Positions 54,659-64,000 are shown, counted from the stretch's first letter. The stretch: 64,000 bases of DNA from Pontibacter aquaedesilientis (GCF_014773225.1 NZ_JACXAJ010000007.1:62001-126000); one strand, 5' to 3'. Notes: a model not told the origin generated them from the sequence alone. Numbers and translations: made by a program.

Positions 54659-55082
54659 TGTTAGAAGGGTAAATTTTAGATGTACAAAAGAACTTCTTGT
54701 TTAATATTAAACTCTAAGGCTATCAAGCATGCCCGACACTCTACTTAACTTAAATTAGGGACCCATTTTTAACTGCTGTATTTCTTTTTCAGGAGTATTA
54801 ACGTGCTCTTATTTAAATAGCTAAATGTGAAGATAGTAATAATTGCATTGTTAGATATGTCGTGTATCAATTTTGTGGATAAATTGTGCATTTTGTGGAA
54901 AATTGCACTTAGGTAGGTTTGTTGAGATAAGAATATGCAGGTTATTCCTCAGCTACAGAGTTAGTTAAATGAGTATTTCTTGTGATCTGATTTGTAAAAT
55001 ATCGTGTATGTATCAATAAACTTTATTTTACCGTAAATTTGTTCTCTCCAAGGTATAGCTATACCTGAGCGACCTACATATT
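54659..55082. other. 424-bp AT-rich gap upstream of the antirepressor gene
   Basis: No gene is seen. It contains TGTGGATAA at 54874-54882, a perfect DnaA-box match, and TGTGGAAAA at 54894-54902, a near match, 20 bp apart. GTGCATTTT and AAAATTGCAC form an interrupted inverted repeat around the second. The queG minus-7 element is at 55034 and two iterated-motif copies near 55051-55063. Confidence 0.5.
55034..55041 (+). promoter_or_regulatory. Candidate minus-7 element of queG
   Basis: TAAATTTG fits TAnnTTTG, 41 bp upstream of the queG TTG start. No TTTG is seen at 20 bp. Confidence 0.4.
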
Positions 55083-56030
55083 TTGAACAAAGCACAAACT
55101 ACATACCTTATTAAGCAAAAAGCGCAGGAACTGGGTTTCATGTACTGTGGCGTTTCCAAAGCGGATTTTCTGGAAGAGGAGGCCCCACGACTGGAGAGCT
55201 GGCTGAAGCAGAACATGCACGGGCAGATGCACTACATGGAAAACCACTTCGACAAGCGGCTCGATCCGCGGCTGTTGGTGGAGGGAGCCAAGTCGGTAGT
55301 GTCTTTGCTTCTGAACTACTTTCCCGAAAAGGATAGCCAGCAACCCAACGAAGGGACTTACAAAGTGTCGAAGTATGCTTACGGAACGGATTATCACTTT
55401 GTCATCAAAGACAAGCTGAAGACGCTGCTGCAGTATATCAACGAGGAGGTAGGAGAGGTAGGTGGCCGTTGCTTCGTAGACTCAGCCCCGGTACTCGACA
55501 AGGCCTGGGCCAAGAAGAGCGGGTTGGGTTGGGTAGGCAAAAACTCTAACCTGATCACGCCGCAGGTAGGTAGTTTTTATTTCATCGCCGAGTTGATCAT
55601 CGATCTGGAACTGGAATATGACGGGCCCATCAAGGACTACTGCGGTTCCTGTACCCGTTGCCTCGACGCCTGCCCGACCGATGCCATTGTAGCGCCTTAT
55701 GTGGTGGATGGGAGCAAGTGCATTTCTTACTTCACCATTGAGCTGAAAGACCAGCTGCCGCAGGAAATGAACGGGAAATTCGGCAACTGGATATTTGGCT
55801 GCGACATCTGCCAGGACGTTTGCCCCTGGAACCGTTTCAGCAAGCCGCATAAAGAGCCTGCCTTTGAGCCGCACCCGCAACTCAAGGAGATGAAAACATC
55901 TGATTGGGAGGAAATTACGCAGGAAGTCTTCAGTCAGCTGTTTAAGAAGTCAGCCGTGAAGCGAACCGGCTACAAGGGCTTGCTGCGCAATATTCAGTTC
56001 GTTGAGCAAACCACAGACCCTCAGGCCTGA
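55083..56030 (+). CDS. queG: Epoxyqueuosine reductase
   Basis: QueG reduces epoxyqueuosine to queuosine in tRNA using cobalamin and two 4Fe-4S clusters. The 315-residue protein has cluster motifs [12 protein letters not shown] at about 187-198 and [11 protein letters not shown] at about 240-250, and the N-terminal cobalamin-binding half including WVGKNSNLI. It lacks the C-terminal HEAT extension of some homologues. The start is TTG; no better in-frame ATG gives a full N-terminus. Its stop overlaps the 3' end of a convergent small gene by 10 bp. Confidence 0.96.
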   Translation: MNKAQTTYLIKQKAQELGFMYCGVSKADFLEEEAPRLESWLKQNMHGQMHYMENHFDKRLDPRLLVEGAKSVVSLLLNYFPEKDSQQPNEGTYKVSKYAYGTDYHFVIKDKLKTLLQYINEEVGEVGGRCFVDSAPVLDKAWAKKSGLGWVGKNSNLITPQVGSFYFIAELIIDLELEYDGPIKDYCGSCTRCLDACPTDAIVAPYVVDGSKCISYFTIELKDQLPQEMNGKFGNWIFGCDICQDVCPWNRFSKPHKEPAFEPHPQLKEMKTSDWEEITQEVFSQLFKKSAVKRTGYKGLLRNIQFVEQTTDPQA

Positions 56031-56212
56031 GCCTTGGAAAAGACCTTGTTCAGTACATAAAGGTACATCTCCGAAAATTTTTCATAGCACCATTGCTTCA
56101 GCTGTTTTATCTCTTCCGGAACAAGCACTTTGAATGCTTTTCTAAGTTCTTTTTCAAACAGCTTCTTGTCAAAGCTTACCTTCAACAAAATAGTTTTAAT
56201 GTACTCCAGCAT
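56021..56212 (-). CDS. Small conserved-looking helical protein (63 residues)
   Basis: The ATG at 56212 gives [20 protein letters not shown], then [20 protein letters not shown] and a Cys/Trp-containing end. The Lys/Glu-rich helical pattern looks like a real small protein, and I recall similar short proteins in Cytophagales. A frame open to 56428 would add an improbable Ser/Asn-rich stretch. It ends inside queG (10-bp tail-to-tail overlap). Function unknown. Confidence 0.6.
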   Translation of the reverse strand: MLEYIKTILLKVSFDKKLFEKELRKAFKVLVPEEIKQLKQWCYEKFSEMYLYVLNKVFSKAQA

Positions 56213-56521
56213 TTTGGTAAGTGTAAAAAAAGGTATTTTGTTTAGATATACGAAGTTAGGGTAAAAAGTTGACTTAGAGTTGATTGATTTGTAAAATATT
56301 GAGTTAACGGCCTGGTTTATAGCATGAAATCCCGAATTTGTGCGTTGTTGCTCTTTGTAGGAAACGTCACTTGCCTGCTCATATTTTGCTGACTCAAAGT
56401 ATAGGGTCGAGTTGCTGTGCCCATGCAATGCAGCGGAACGCGTCTTTTATGGGTGCGATATTATTGTGAGGCGGAGAAGTAAGAATTTGTAAATTTGCTA
56501 AAAGCCTGAGACTGCACCCTT
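56213..56521. other. 309-bp gap between two divergent genes
   Basis: AT-rich, with no gene. TAAATTTG at 56490-56497 fits a minus-7 box for the BatD-like gene, 24 bp before its ATG. On the minus strand TACCTTTT near 56229-56236 could serve the small gene. Confidence 0.5.
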
Positions 56522-57970
56522 ATGCGCCTGACTATTGCCTTCATATTCCTATACCTGTTTGCCCTGGTTCCGGCCTTGGCGCAGCAAGCGCGTATAGAGC
56601 TTGGCAAAAGTCCGATGCCTATCAATACCTACTTCACCATTTCCATCAGACTGCAGGACCAGCAACTGAAGGAGTACTCGCCCTTCCCGGAGATCGAAGG
56701 CTTCAAAAAGAGCAACAAATTCTCCTCGACCAAAACGGTGATAGCCGCCGGAAAAACCACCACCGTACTGACGATCACCCAGAACTATGCCGCACTGGCA
56801 GAAGGCGATTATGAGCTGAAGCCTTTTACCATGAAGGTTAACGGCCAGAATCTGCAGTCGGCAGGTATAAAAATTAAAGTAGGGCCAATGGCCACCGCAA
56901 GCCCGCAGGGGCCTGACTTATCCAATCTGTTGATTCCACAGCAGCCCGAGCAGGGAGAGGAGCGCCCGCAAGAGTATGTGGATCAGGAAGACAATGCATT
57001 CCTGACGCTCTATACCGATAAGAAAGACGTGTTTGTGGGCGAGGGCCTGAACATCGTGCTCTACTTCTATCTGGCAGAAGAAGACCAGCGGCTGCTGGAT
57101 TTCCACGACTTCGGCAACCAGATTACCGGCATCCTGCGCCAGTTAAAGCAGCCCAATGCCTGGGAAGAAGTGTTTGAGATAGATGAGGTAACGCCGGAGC
57201 AGGTAACCGTGCAGGGCAAACCATACCTGCGTTTTCGGCTATATGAGGCGGTGCTTTACCCCCTCACCACCGAGCCACTCCGGTTCCCGCAACTTGCCCT
57301 GCGCATGATCAAATACAAAGTGGCCGTTAACCCGACTTTGCAGGAAGACCGCCTCGAAGGATATAAAGTTTTTTTCGCACGGGAGCGTGCTATACCTGTA
57401 AAGGAACTGCCGCCGCACCCGCTCCGTGACGTGGTGCCGGTCGGGCAGTATACCTTGCGTGAGGGGTTGTCAAATAAAACGGTACCGGTAAACAAGAGCT
57501 TTACTTACCTGTTTGAGCTGGAAGGAGAAGGGAACCTGGCTGCCATCATGCCCCCCACACCCGCCAATACGGGTACGCTGGACTTTTACTCACCGGACCT
57601 GCAGCAGGATATCACCCGCATGGCAGGGCGCGTGCAGGGTGTAAAACGATTTGACTACTCGGTGCTGGGACGGGTGCCGGGTACCTACAACCTGGGCGAC
57701 GACTTCCAGTGGATTTACTTTAACCCGGCGACAGCCACCTACGATACGCTTCGCTCCTCGTTGACTGTGACGGTAACAGGTATAGCTGACTCCAGAACGA
57801 TGATGCTGGCAAGGGACCTGGGGCCATTTTACAAGATCATCGAAAACGAGGACCACACCCTGGTCAGCCTTTACAAAGAGGAAGATATAAAGCGGTATAC
57901 TAACATTATCTTACTGGTGCTGTTAGCCGTGTCAGGGTTCATTTTCTTAAAGACTAGACACATCAAATGA
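56522..57970 (+). CDS. batD: BatD-like protein (oxygen-tolerance family)
   Basis: The 482-residue protein has a signal peptide (ending LALVPALAQ), a long beta-rich extracytoplasmic part with two related domains (about 22-125 and 165-420), and one C-terminal membrane helix at about 458-476 ([16 protein letters not shown]). Its [20 protein letters not shown] start and [19 protein letters not shown] repeat are typical of BatD, which works with BatA/B/C and MoxR in Bacteroidota envelopes. No other bat gene is near. The stop codon overlaps the aroC start by 4 bp. Confidence 0.85.
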   Translation: MRLTIAFIFLYLFALVPALAQQARIELGKSPMPINTYFTISIRLQDQQLKEYSPFPEIEGFKKSNKFSSTKTVIAAGKTTTVLTITQNYAALAEGDYELKPFTMKVNGQNLQSAGIKIKVGPMATASPQGPDLSNLLIPQQPEQGEERPQEYVDQEDNAFLTLYTDKKDVFVGEGLNIVLYFYLAEEDQRLLDFHDFGNQITGILRQLKQPNAWEEVFEIDEVTPEQVTVQGKPYLRFRLYEAVLYPLTTEPLRFPQLALRMIKYKVAVNPTLQEDRLEGYKVFFARERAIPVKELPPHPLRDVVPVGQYTLREGLSNKTVPVNKSFTYLFELEGEGNLAAIMPPTPANTGTLDFYSPDLQQDITRMAGRVQGVKRFDYSVLGRVPGTYNLGDDFQWIYFNPATATYDTLRSSLTVTVTGIADSRTMMLARDLGPFYKIIENEDHTLVSLYKEEDIKRYTNIILLVLLAVSGFIFLKTRHIK

Positions 57971-59046
57971 GTAATTCATACGGCAAACTATTTCGGATAA
58001 CCACTTTCGGCGAATCGCATGGCGCGGCCGTGGGCGTGATCGTGGATGGCTGTCCGGCAGGGCTGGAAATCTCCGCCGAAGAGATACAGAAGGCACTCGA
58101 CAGGCGACGGCCCGGACAGTCTGATATCACTACCCCTCGCAAGGAGGAAGATAAGGTAACCATACTTTCCGGCATATTCGAGGGCAAAACCACCGGCACG
58201 CCCATCGCGCTTGTAGTAGGCAACAAAGACCAGGCAAGCCACGACTACTCGCATGTGGCGCAGGCTTTCCGTCCGTCGCATGCCGACTACACCTATACCG
58301 CCAAGTATGGCTTGCGCGATCACCGGGGTGGTGGCCGAAGCTCAGCCCGCGAAACCGTGGCCCGTGTGGCGGCAGGTGCGCTGGCAGCCAAACTGTTGCA
58401 GCATTACGGTATAACGGTGCAGTCTTATGTGTCGCAGGTGGGCAGTATCAAGGTGCGCAAGCCCTACAATCAACTCGACCTATCGCAGATAGACGCCAAC
58501 AAAGTGCGCTGTCCCGATGGCAAAACAGCTGCCCGCATGATTGGCCTGATAGAAGACGCACGCGACAGCCTCGACACGATTGGTGGTGTGGTGAGTTGCG
58601 TGGTACAGGGTGTTCCAGCAGGTCTGGGAGAGCCTGTGTTTGATAAACTGCATGCTGAGTTGGGCAAGGCCATGCTAAGCATTAACGCTGTGAAAGGCTT
58701 TGAGTATGGCAGTGGTTTTGAAGGGGTGAAGCTGCGTGGCTCGGAGCACAACGACCAGTTCTATACAGATGAGCAAGGCAAAGTGCGCACTCGTACCAAC
58801 CATTCAGGCGGTATACAGGGGGGCATTAGCAACGGACAGGATATTTACTTCAATGTAGCTTTTAAACCTGTAGCCACCATCCTGCAGCCCCAGCAAACCA
58901 TCAACGACGTCGGCGAGGAGATTACCTTGCAAGGTAAAGGCCGCCACGACCCCTGCGTGCTCCCGCGTGCCGTACCGATCGTGGATGCCATGGCCGCGCT
59001 GGTGCTGGCAGATTTCCTGTTGAGGCAAAGGGGGAATAGATTGTAA
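57967..59046 (+). CDS. aroC: Chorismate synthase
   Basis: AroC makes chorismate from EPSP with reduced FMN, the last shared step to aromatic amino acids and folate. The 359-residue protein has the three family signatures: [18 protein letters not shown] near the N-terminus, [18 protein letters not shown] in the middle and [19 protein letters not shown] at the end. Length is normal. The 4-bp ATGA overlap with the BatD-like gene implies one operon and translational coupling. A bidirectional terminator follows. Confidence 0.98.
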   Translation: MSNSYGKLFRITTFGESHGAAVGVIVDGCPAGLEISAEEIQKALDRRRPGQSDITTPRKEEDKVTILSGIFEGKTTGTPIALVVGNKDQASHDYSHVAQAFRPSHADYTYTAKYGLRDHRGGGRSSARETVARVAAGALAAKLLQHYGITVQSYVSQVGSIKVRKPYNQLDLSQIDANKVRCPDGKTAARMIGLIEDARDSLDTIGGVVSCVVQGVPAGLGEPVFDKLHAELGKAMLSINAVKGFEYGSGFEGVKLRGSEHNDQFYTDEQGKVRTRTNHSGGIQGGISNGQDIYFNVAFKPVATILQPQQTINDVGEEITLQGKGRHDPCVLPRAVPIVDAMAALVLADFLLRQRGNRL

Positions 59047-59070
59047 AGTGCTTTACAGATATCCTAAAAT

Positions 59071-59113
59071 AACAAAAGAGCCGCTCCCTTTAACTAGGAG
59101 TGGCTCTTTTGTT
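59071..59113. terminator. Bidirectional terminator between aroC and the antiporter gene
   Basis: AACAAAAGAGCCGCTCC pairs with GGAGTGGCTCTTTTGTT (one G-U pair) around a nine-base loop, 17 bp of stem in all. Confidence 0.93.
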
Positions 59114-59132
59114 TATAGCTATACTTTCAGCT

Positions 59133-60524
59133 TTAGAACAGTCGCAGGTGCACTACCAGGAACCATACCAGCGCCAGAATGGGCAGCAGGAAAGGGATAG
59201 AGTAACGCAGGATATACGCAAAGAAAGAAGGCATTTTGATGCCTGCGCTTTCCGCGATGGCTTTCACCATAAAGTTTGGCCCGTTGCCAATGTAGGTGAA
59301 GGCTCCAAAGAGTACGGCAGCCAGCGAAATGGCCTCCAGTTGAATAAGCGTTTCCATACCAGCGGCACCAGTTCCCGAAGCATACAGGCGCACATCTGCC
59401 ACACTGTTCTGGGCCAGGTCAAACTTGGCCATACCCAAAGACAGGAAGTTGGCGTAGGTTGGCGCATTGTCCAGGAAGCCTGAAAGCGAACCCGTTGTCC
59501 AGTAAAGGAAGTTCGGGGTGATGTACTGCGAGAACTGAGGCGAAGAGGCGATCTCAGCTGAAAGCTGCAGCGCCGGCATCATCGTGAAGAAGATACCGAA
59601 GAACAGGAACACCACCTCCAGGATAGGATGGAAGTTGAACTGGTTGCCTGCCAGCGCCGTCTTGCTTGAAAAACGGAAACATAAAAAGGCGGCAGTCAGC
59701 TGAATGATTTCACGCAGGAAAGAGATTTTAGAACCATCATAGTAGATGTGTGGCAAGCCGTCGATCACGTTCGGGTCCAGGAAAACTGCGCCAATGATGA
59801 TGGCCAGCCAAACCAGGTTGCGCTTCCCGATGAAATGGAACTCGATCTTTTCGTTGTTCTTAGCCACAACCTCAGGGCGTGGCGTGTATTCCGTTTCCTT
59901 GTTGCGGCGGTCCACAAAAAAGAACATCAGGCACAGCAAAATAATGGAAAGTACCCAAGGCGTGAAAAGGTGCTGCAGAGTCCAGAAGAACGGTACACCC
60001 TTGATAAAGCCGATGAACAGGGGCGGGTCTCCGAGTGGGGTAAGCAAACCGCCCGCATTACTCACGATAAAGATGAAGAATACAATCTGGTAAGGCTTGA
60101 TGCGGTGAATGTTGAGTCGGATGAAAGGGCGGATCAGCAGCAGGGAAGCTCCGGTGGTGCCGATAAAGTTAGCCAGAATAGCTCCTACCGCTACCAAGGC
60201 CACGTTCATGGCAGGGGTGGCGTTGGCATTGACATTGAGGTAAATACCGCCCGCCGCAATGTAGAGTGAGCTAAGCAGGACCGCAAATGTAATATACTCT
60301 GCCAATGTGTGCACTGGCATATGGGTGTCGCCTAGCACAAGCAGGTAGTAAGCCAGAACAGTCAGGCCAAGTACAACGGCCACTGTTTTGTAATTGTGCT
60401 CCCAGAAGTGACCGAAGAAAATCGGGCCGGCAGCAATCATACCTATCAGAACCAGGAAAGGTATGATCAGGAACATGGGTAAGGCGTGCTGGGCTTGCGC
60501 TAGCAGGATGTAGTTGTATAGCAT
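59133..60524 (-). CDS. NhaD-like sodium/proton antiporter (ion-transporter superfamily)
   Basis: The 463-residue protein has about eleven membrane helices. Motifs of the arsenite/antiporter (IT) superfamily are present: AVGAILANFIGTTGASLLLIRPF, IVSNAGGLLTPLGDPPLFIG, and in the second half GFLDNAPTYANFL and FGAFTYIGNGPNFMVKAIAE. The pairing of ...NFIGTTGAS and ...GNGPNFM, one per half, suggests two inverted repeats. It probably exchanges Na+ for protons, but a dicarboxylate substrate is not excluded. The ATG at 60524 is preferred over one at 60572. Confidence 0.85.
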   Translation of the reverse strand: MLYNYILLAQAQHALPMFLIIPFLVLIGMIAAGPIFFGHFWEHNYKTVAVVLGLTVLAYYLLVLGDTHMPVHTLAEYITFAVLLSSLYIAAGGIYLNVNANATPAMNVALVAVGAILANFIGTTGASLLLIRPFIRLNIHRIKPYQIVFFIFIVSNAGGLLTPLGDPPLFIGFIKGVPFFWTLQHLFTPWVLSIILLCLMFFFVDRRNKETEYTPRPEVVAKNNEKIEFHFIGKRNLVWLAIIIGAVFLDPNVIDGLPHIYYDGSKISFLREIIQLTAAFLCFRFSSKTALAGNQFNFHPILEVVFLFFGIFFTMMPALQLSAEIASSPQFSQYITPNFLYWTTGSLSGFLDNAPTYANFLSLGMAKFDLAQNSVADVRLYASGTGAAGMETLIQLEAISLAAVLFGAFTYIGNGPNFMVKAIAESAGIKMPSFFAYILRYSIPFLLPILALVWFLVVHLRLF

Positions 60525-60732
60525 GCTAAACGTGCTGTGTTTAAGTCGGAACAAAAATTTAACTGCGCACAAAGTTACATTTTCTGGGCTAAATAGCTAG
60601 CCAAATTGCAGGATAGGCCCAGCTAATTGGCCGTTTGCACCGCGGACTTACCCGACAAATGCAGGGGCTATATGGAGTTGGATGTTGCGACGCTACTTAT
60701 AAGCTGCACTATCACTTGTCAGAATAATTGAG

Positions 60733-60740
60733 TAATTTTG
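60733..60740 (+). promoter_or_regulatory. Candidate minus-7 element of the NifU-type gene
   Basis: TAATTTTG fits TAnnTTTG, 48 bp before the ATG. The 264-bp divergent gap (60525-60788) shows nothing else. Confidence 0.4.
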
Positions 60741-60788
60741 GAAACTTAAAGGCGCATGCCAAAGTTTTAATCTAAAACGCTGATATCC

Positions 60789-61403
60789 ATGTTAGATAAT
60801 AAAGAAAAAACGGTTTCGGTATACGCCGAAGCCAACCCGAACCCCGAGTCCATGAAGTTTGTGATGAACGTAGGCCTGCTGCCTGACGGCCAGAGCGTGG
60901 ATTATCCGAACCTGGAGAGTGCTGCTGATTCCCCGCTGGCGCAGGAACTGTTCAACTTCGACTATGTATCCCGTGTCTTCATTGCGAGCAATTTTGTGAC
61001 CATTACAAAAGGCACCGATATGGAGTGGGTGAAGCTTATACCTGAGCTGCGCACCTTCCTTAAGTCCTATGTAGAGGCTGGTGGCCCAATCTTCGTGGAA
61101 GGTTTCCAGGCAAACAAGCCAGTTGCAAGCACTGAAGAAAACGGTGAGGTGTCGGAGGACGACGCGGCTATTGCAAAGAAAGTGACTGATCTGCTGGAAA
61201 ACTATGTGCGTCCAGCCGTAGAGCAAGATGGCGGAAACATCTCTTTCAAGTCTTACAAAGACGGTGTGGTAACAGTACACCTGCAAGGCTCTTGCAGCGG
61301 CTGCCCATCTGCCACTGTAACGCTGAAGGCAGGTATAGAGAACCTGTTGAAGCGCATGGTGCCTGAAGTTACTGAAGTAGTGGCTGACGGTGTGACCATC
61401 TAA
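60789..61403 (+). CDS. NifU-like iron-sulfur scaffold protein (Nfu)
   Basis: The 204-residue protein has an Nfu N-terminal domain (about 8-95, EANPNPESMKFVMNVGLLPD and a FIASNFVTITKG core) and a C-terminal NifU domain at about 125-200. The latter carries the cluster-binding motif CSGCPSATVTLKAG, whose two cysteines are at about 169 and 172. It carries or delivers 4Fe-4S clusters to enzymes. No other suf or isc gene is present. A strong terminator follows. Confidence 0.93.
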   Translation: MLDNKEKTVSVYAEANPNPESMKFVMNVGLLPDGQSVDYPNLESAADSPLAQELFNFDYVSRVFIASNFVTITKGTDMEWVKLIPELRTFLKSYVEAGGPIFVEGFQANKPVASTEENGEVSEDDAAIAKKVTDLLENYVRPAVEQDGGNISFKSYKDGVVTVHLQGSCSGCPSATVTLKAGIENLLKRMVPEVTEVVADGVTI

Positions 61404-61421
61404 AGAAACAACCAATAAGGT

Positions 61422-61459
61422 ATAAAGGCCTGCTCTCTGCATAGGGAGCAGGCCTTTAT
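61422..61459 (+). terminator. Terminator after the NifU-type gene
   Basis: ATAAAGGCCTGCTC and GAGCAGGCCTTTAT pair perfectly, with further G-U-assisted pairing around GCAT, giving about 17 bp. Confidence 0.93.
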
Positions 61460-61544
61460 GTTATTATAGCCCAGCAAGGTATTGCTGAGCAGGTGTAGTT
61501 CAACAATTTGTCAAAGCAGTCAGGTATGGCATAGACATAAAACA

Positions 61545-61578
61545 AAAACTCCCGCCCCTTTGCAGAGGCGGGAGTTTT
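61545..61578 (-). terminator. Terminator after secDF
   Basis: AAAACTCCCGCC and GGCGGGAGTTTT form a perfect 12-bp stem around CCTTTGCAGA-type loop bases; the minus strand ends in a T-run. Confidence 0.92.
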
Positions 61579-61600
61579 CAGATTATAGAATCAGGTGTGC

Positions 61601-64000
61601 TTAGGCCACTTTAGCAGAAGCAACCGGCGTCTTTTTCTCTTTCACGGTATCGACCACGATTGGCGTAGCGATGAACAGGGAAGAGTAAGTACCGGCCAGT
61701 ACACCGATAATCATGGCGAACGAGAAGCCTCTCAATACCTCACCACCGAAGATGAACAGGATCACCACCACGATGAACAAGGTTAGTGACGTGATGATCG
61801 TACGGCTGAACGTGCTGATGAGTGCTGGGTTTACCAGTTCACGCAGTGGCTTGTTCGGGTTGTCGTTCATGTATTCACGCACACGGTCAAAGATTACCAC
61901 GGTATCGTTGATAGAGAAACCGATGATGGTCAGAACCGCAGCAATAAACACCTGGTCCATTTCGTAAGAAACGCCGAATAGGTCGAAGATCGAGAAGATC
62001 GCAATGATCATGAGGGCATCGTGCAACAAGGCAATTACACCACCCAGTGAGAACTGCCACTTGCTGAAGCGGATCATCACGTAGATGAAGATACCAACCA
62101 GCGCCAATAAGATGGCTACCAAGGCTGTTTTCTGAATGTCGTCGGCCATTGTAGCACCTACTTTAGAGGAGCTCAACACTTCCGGGGTTTGGTTGCTGTA
62201 TTGCTCCAGACCCTGCATCAAAGCGGCTTTCACTTTCTCGTCGGCCTGAATGCTCTCGTCATCTGCCAACCAGCTGGTGGTAATTTTCACACGGTTAGAA
62301 GCTCCGAATGTCTTCACCTCTGTACCGGCAGACTCAAAATCGTCCAACAGCGCAGAGCGAACATCTGAAGCGGCAATTGCCTGATCAAACTCCACCACAT
62401 AAGAACGGCCACCTTTAAAGTCAACGCCCAGGTTAGGGCCACCGTTGATGTACATCGCTACGAAACCGAATACCAGCACACCAAGTGAGAAAGCGTAAGC
62501 TGGCTTTCTGAATTTCATTACGTCGAACTTGATGTTGCGGAACATGTTAGCCGAAAGCACCGTGCCAAATGACAACTTGCCGCTCTTCTTGAAGGCACGC
62601 TCTACCAGGATTCTGGAAATGAACACAGAGGTGAAGAAGGAAGTCGCGATACCGATCATTAGCGTAATAGCAAAGCCTTTCACTGGACCAGAACCGAAGA
62701 AGTACAGGATAAAGCCTACCAGGAAGGTTGTTACGTTCGCATCCAAGATAGTCGAGAAAGCCTTGTCGTAACCTTTGTTGATCACTTCACGCATGCTCAG
62801 TCCTTTGAGCGACTCTTCTCGCATACGCTCGAATATAAGTACGTTCGCATCCACGGCCATACCCAGTGTCAACACGATACCGGCTATACCTGGCAATGTA
62901 AGAGCGGCGCCAAACTGTGCCAGCACACCCAGGATAAAGAACACGTTGAAAAGCAAGGCAAGGTCCGCGATGAAACCGCCACGGGCATAGTATGCGATCA
63001 TGAAAATAATTACCATGATCAAACCAGCGATTGTAGAGATCAGACCCTGGTTGATGGCCTCCTGACCCAGTGATGGACCCACGATCGCCTCTTCCACGAT
63101 ACGGGTAGGGGCAGGCATCTTACCAGCTTTCAGGATATTGGCAAGGTCTTTCGCTTCTTCAATAGTGAAGTTACCGGAAATAGAAGAGTTACCACCGGTA
63201 ATCTCGCCCTGCACCACTGGAGCAGAGTATACATAGTTGTCGAGTACGATCGCCACCTGACGGCCCACGTTATCGCCTGTCAGTTTTGCCCAGCGCTTGC
63301 TACCGGCAGGCGTCATGGTCATGTTGATCTCAGGTTGACCGTTCTGGTCGAAGTCCTGACGCGCATCGTTTACCGCATCACCCGTCATTGGTGCTTTGCC
63401 GTCACGGCCTTTCTTTACAGCATATAGCTCTACAAATTCCTGACGGTTGTCGCCTACAAGCGGCTTCACTGCCCACAGGAATTTCATGTTTGGAGGGAAG
63501 ATGGCACGTACGTCAGCTCTGTGGAAGATCTCGTTGATCTTGGCTGTGTCGCGGGTGTTGGCACCGATACCACCTGGCATCTGCGTGAACAGACGGGCCA
63601 GTACGCCGGTTTGTCCCATATCCAGTGAGTCAAGGGCAGTGACTGAAGCGGCCGTGTCAGCCGTCTGAGCGGAAGCGATAGCGGCAGAGTCAGTAGTGGC
63701 GGCAGCTTGCGCCAGCACGTCGTCAGCGGCTGCGTCTTTTGTAGCGGCTGGTGTTGCGGCAGACTGAGGAGCCTGCATAGAAGTACGTCCCAGTTTAAGG
63801 CGTCCGGCCTTCTCTTCGGTGTTCAGGTGGTTGTCAAGCTGAGAGAAATAAGGAGAAACCTCTTCAGGGTTCCACACTTCCCAGAACTCCAGATTGGCCA
63901 TACCTTGCAGGAGCTTGCGCACACGATCCGGGTTGTCTATACCTGGCAATTCGATCTGGATACGGCCGCTGTTGCCAAGACGCTGAATGTTAGGCTGGTT
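61601..64000 (-). CDS. secDF: Protein translocase SecD-SecF fusion, C-terminal 800 residues (5' end outside window)
   Basis: SecDF uses the proton gradient to pull exported proteins out of the SecYEG channel. The frame is open to base 64000, where the SecD motif GRIQIELPGI is read. Then come an Ala/Thr/Ser-rich, low-complexity stretch, the rest of the SecD periplasmic domain (VALDNYVYSAPVVQGEITGG), six SecD helices with LGMAVDANVLIFERMREE, and the fused SecF half starting near FRNIKFDVMKFR, with GFSINDTVVIFDRVREY. A fused SecDF is usual in Bacteroidota. A terminator follows the stop. Confidence 0.97.
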   Translation of the reverse strand, partial: NQPNIQRLGNSGRIQIELPGIDNPDRVRKLLQGMANLEFWEVWNPEEVSPYFSQLDNHLNTEEKAGRLKLGRTSMQAPQSAATPAATKDAAADDVLAQAAATTDSAAIASAQTADTAASVTALDSLDMGQTGVLARLFTQMPGGIGANTRDTAKINEIFHRADVRAIFPPNMKFLWAVKPLVGDNRQEFVELYAVKKGRDGKAPMTGDAVNDARQDFDQNGQPEINMTMTPAGSKRWAKLTGDNVGRQVAIVLDNYVYSAPVVQGEITGGNSSISGNFTIEEAKDLANILKAGKMPAPTRIVEEAIVGPSLGQEAINQGLISTIAGLIMVIIFMIAYYARGGFIADLALLFNVFFILGVLAQFGAALTLPGIAGIVLTLGMAVDANVLIFERMREESLKGLSMREVINKGYDKAFSTILDANVTTFLVGFILYFFGSGPVKGFAITLMIGIATSFFTSVFISRILVERAFKKSGKLSFGTVLSANMFRNIKFDVMKFRKPAYAFSLGVLVFGFVAMYINGGPNLGVDFKGGRSYVVEFDQAIAASDVRSALLDDFESAGTEVKTFGASNRVKITTSWLADDESIQADEKVKAALMQGLEQYSNQTPEVLSSSKVGATMADDIQKTALVAILLALVGIFIYVMIRFSKWQFSLGGVIALLHDALMIIAIFSIFDLFGVSYEMDQVFIAAVLTIIGFSINDTVVIFDRVREYMNDNPNKPLRELVNPALISTFSRTIITSLTLFIVVVILFIFGGEVLRGFSFAMIIGVLAGTYSSLFIATPIVVDTVKEKKTPVASAKVA

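Noticed and set aside
54659..55082. Calling the AT-rich gap the replication origin
   Set aside because: Only one perfect and one near DnaA box are seen, and no dnaA, dnaN or other origin-linked gene lies near.
53882..55082. A prophage or genomic island with integration sites
   Set aside because: Only a single phage-like gene is present; no integrase, tRNA, direct-repeat att sites or structural genes were found.

Overview
The window is 64 kb of ordinary, gene-dense chromosome from a Bacteroidota bacterium. The best guess is order Cytophagales, family Hymenobacteraceae (Pontibacter-like). The evidence is the SecD-SecF fusion, SecA with the Bacteroidota insertions and no C-terminal zinc motif, DUF2490, DUF3108 and DUF4097 proteins, BlaR1-like M56 peptidases, a TPP-riboswitch-controlled TonB receptor, and promoters of the Bacteroidota type (TTTG, about 20 bp, TAnnTTTG). 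The genus is inference. I see no rRNA, tRNA, CRISPR array, complete insertion sequence or integrated phage.

Layout. 1-8950: end of dapF, a GNAT enzyme, a repeat-filled gap, secA, deoC with an overlapping SPOR-like lipoprotein, an M20 amidohydrolase, a DUF2490 protein and Hsp20. 9120-15074: HtrA protease, ALDH7 dehydrogenase, and an ECF sigma factor / putative anti-sigma / DUF4097 operon. 15166-20638: an envelope-modifying phosphoethanolamine-transferase-like enzyme and an acyltransferase, then RidA, a membrane-bound MutS-like ATPase and a small protein. 20707-23393: rplM-rpsI-rpsB-tsf on the minus strand. 23624-25544: BlaI/BlaR1-like pair with a clear operator. 25745-31717: quinone oxidoreductase, RluA, a PhoR/PhoB-like two-component pair, DUF3108, recA. 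31879-34393: outer-membrane barrel candidate, GNAT, a hypothetical. 34655-42535: MoxR, SurA-like and OmpA-containing prolyl isomerases, then an RsbW/RsbV/RsbU-like partner-switching operon. 42643-50698: guaB, rhodanese, PnuC-type transporter, NadR-like kinase, aldose-epimerase-like protein, and a TonB receptor behind a TPP riboswitch. 51181-59046: glutaryl-CoA dehydrogenase, ruvB, an AT-rich orphan AntA-type antirepressor gene, queG, a BatD-like protein overlapping aroC. 59133-64000: NhaD-like antiporter, NifU-type protein and the C-terminal part of secDF.

Themes. Much of the window serves the envelope: Sec export (secA, secDF), periplasmic folding and quality control (HtrA, SurA-like, the OmpA-containing isomerase), outer-membrane barrels and surface-polymer modification. 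Regulation is by ECF sigma, BlaI/M56, PhoR/PhoB-like and partner-switching systems. ALDH7 and GcdH both fit lysine degradation but are 40 kb apart.

The most unusual signals are: (1) a short sequence, GGTATA / TATACC, repeated about 150 times by hand count, roughly five times a uniform expectation; (2) a prolyl isomerase lipoprotein with an OmpA peptidoglycan-binding domain inserted in its C-terminal region; (3) a family of imperfect inverted repeats built on AATCCTGTAAATCC; (4) a possible vitamin uptake and kinase set around the TPP riboswitch; (5) the isolated antirepressor island with a flank carrying DnaA-box-like sites.
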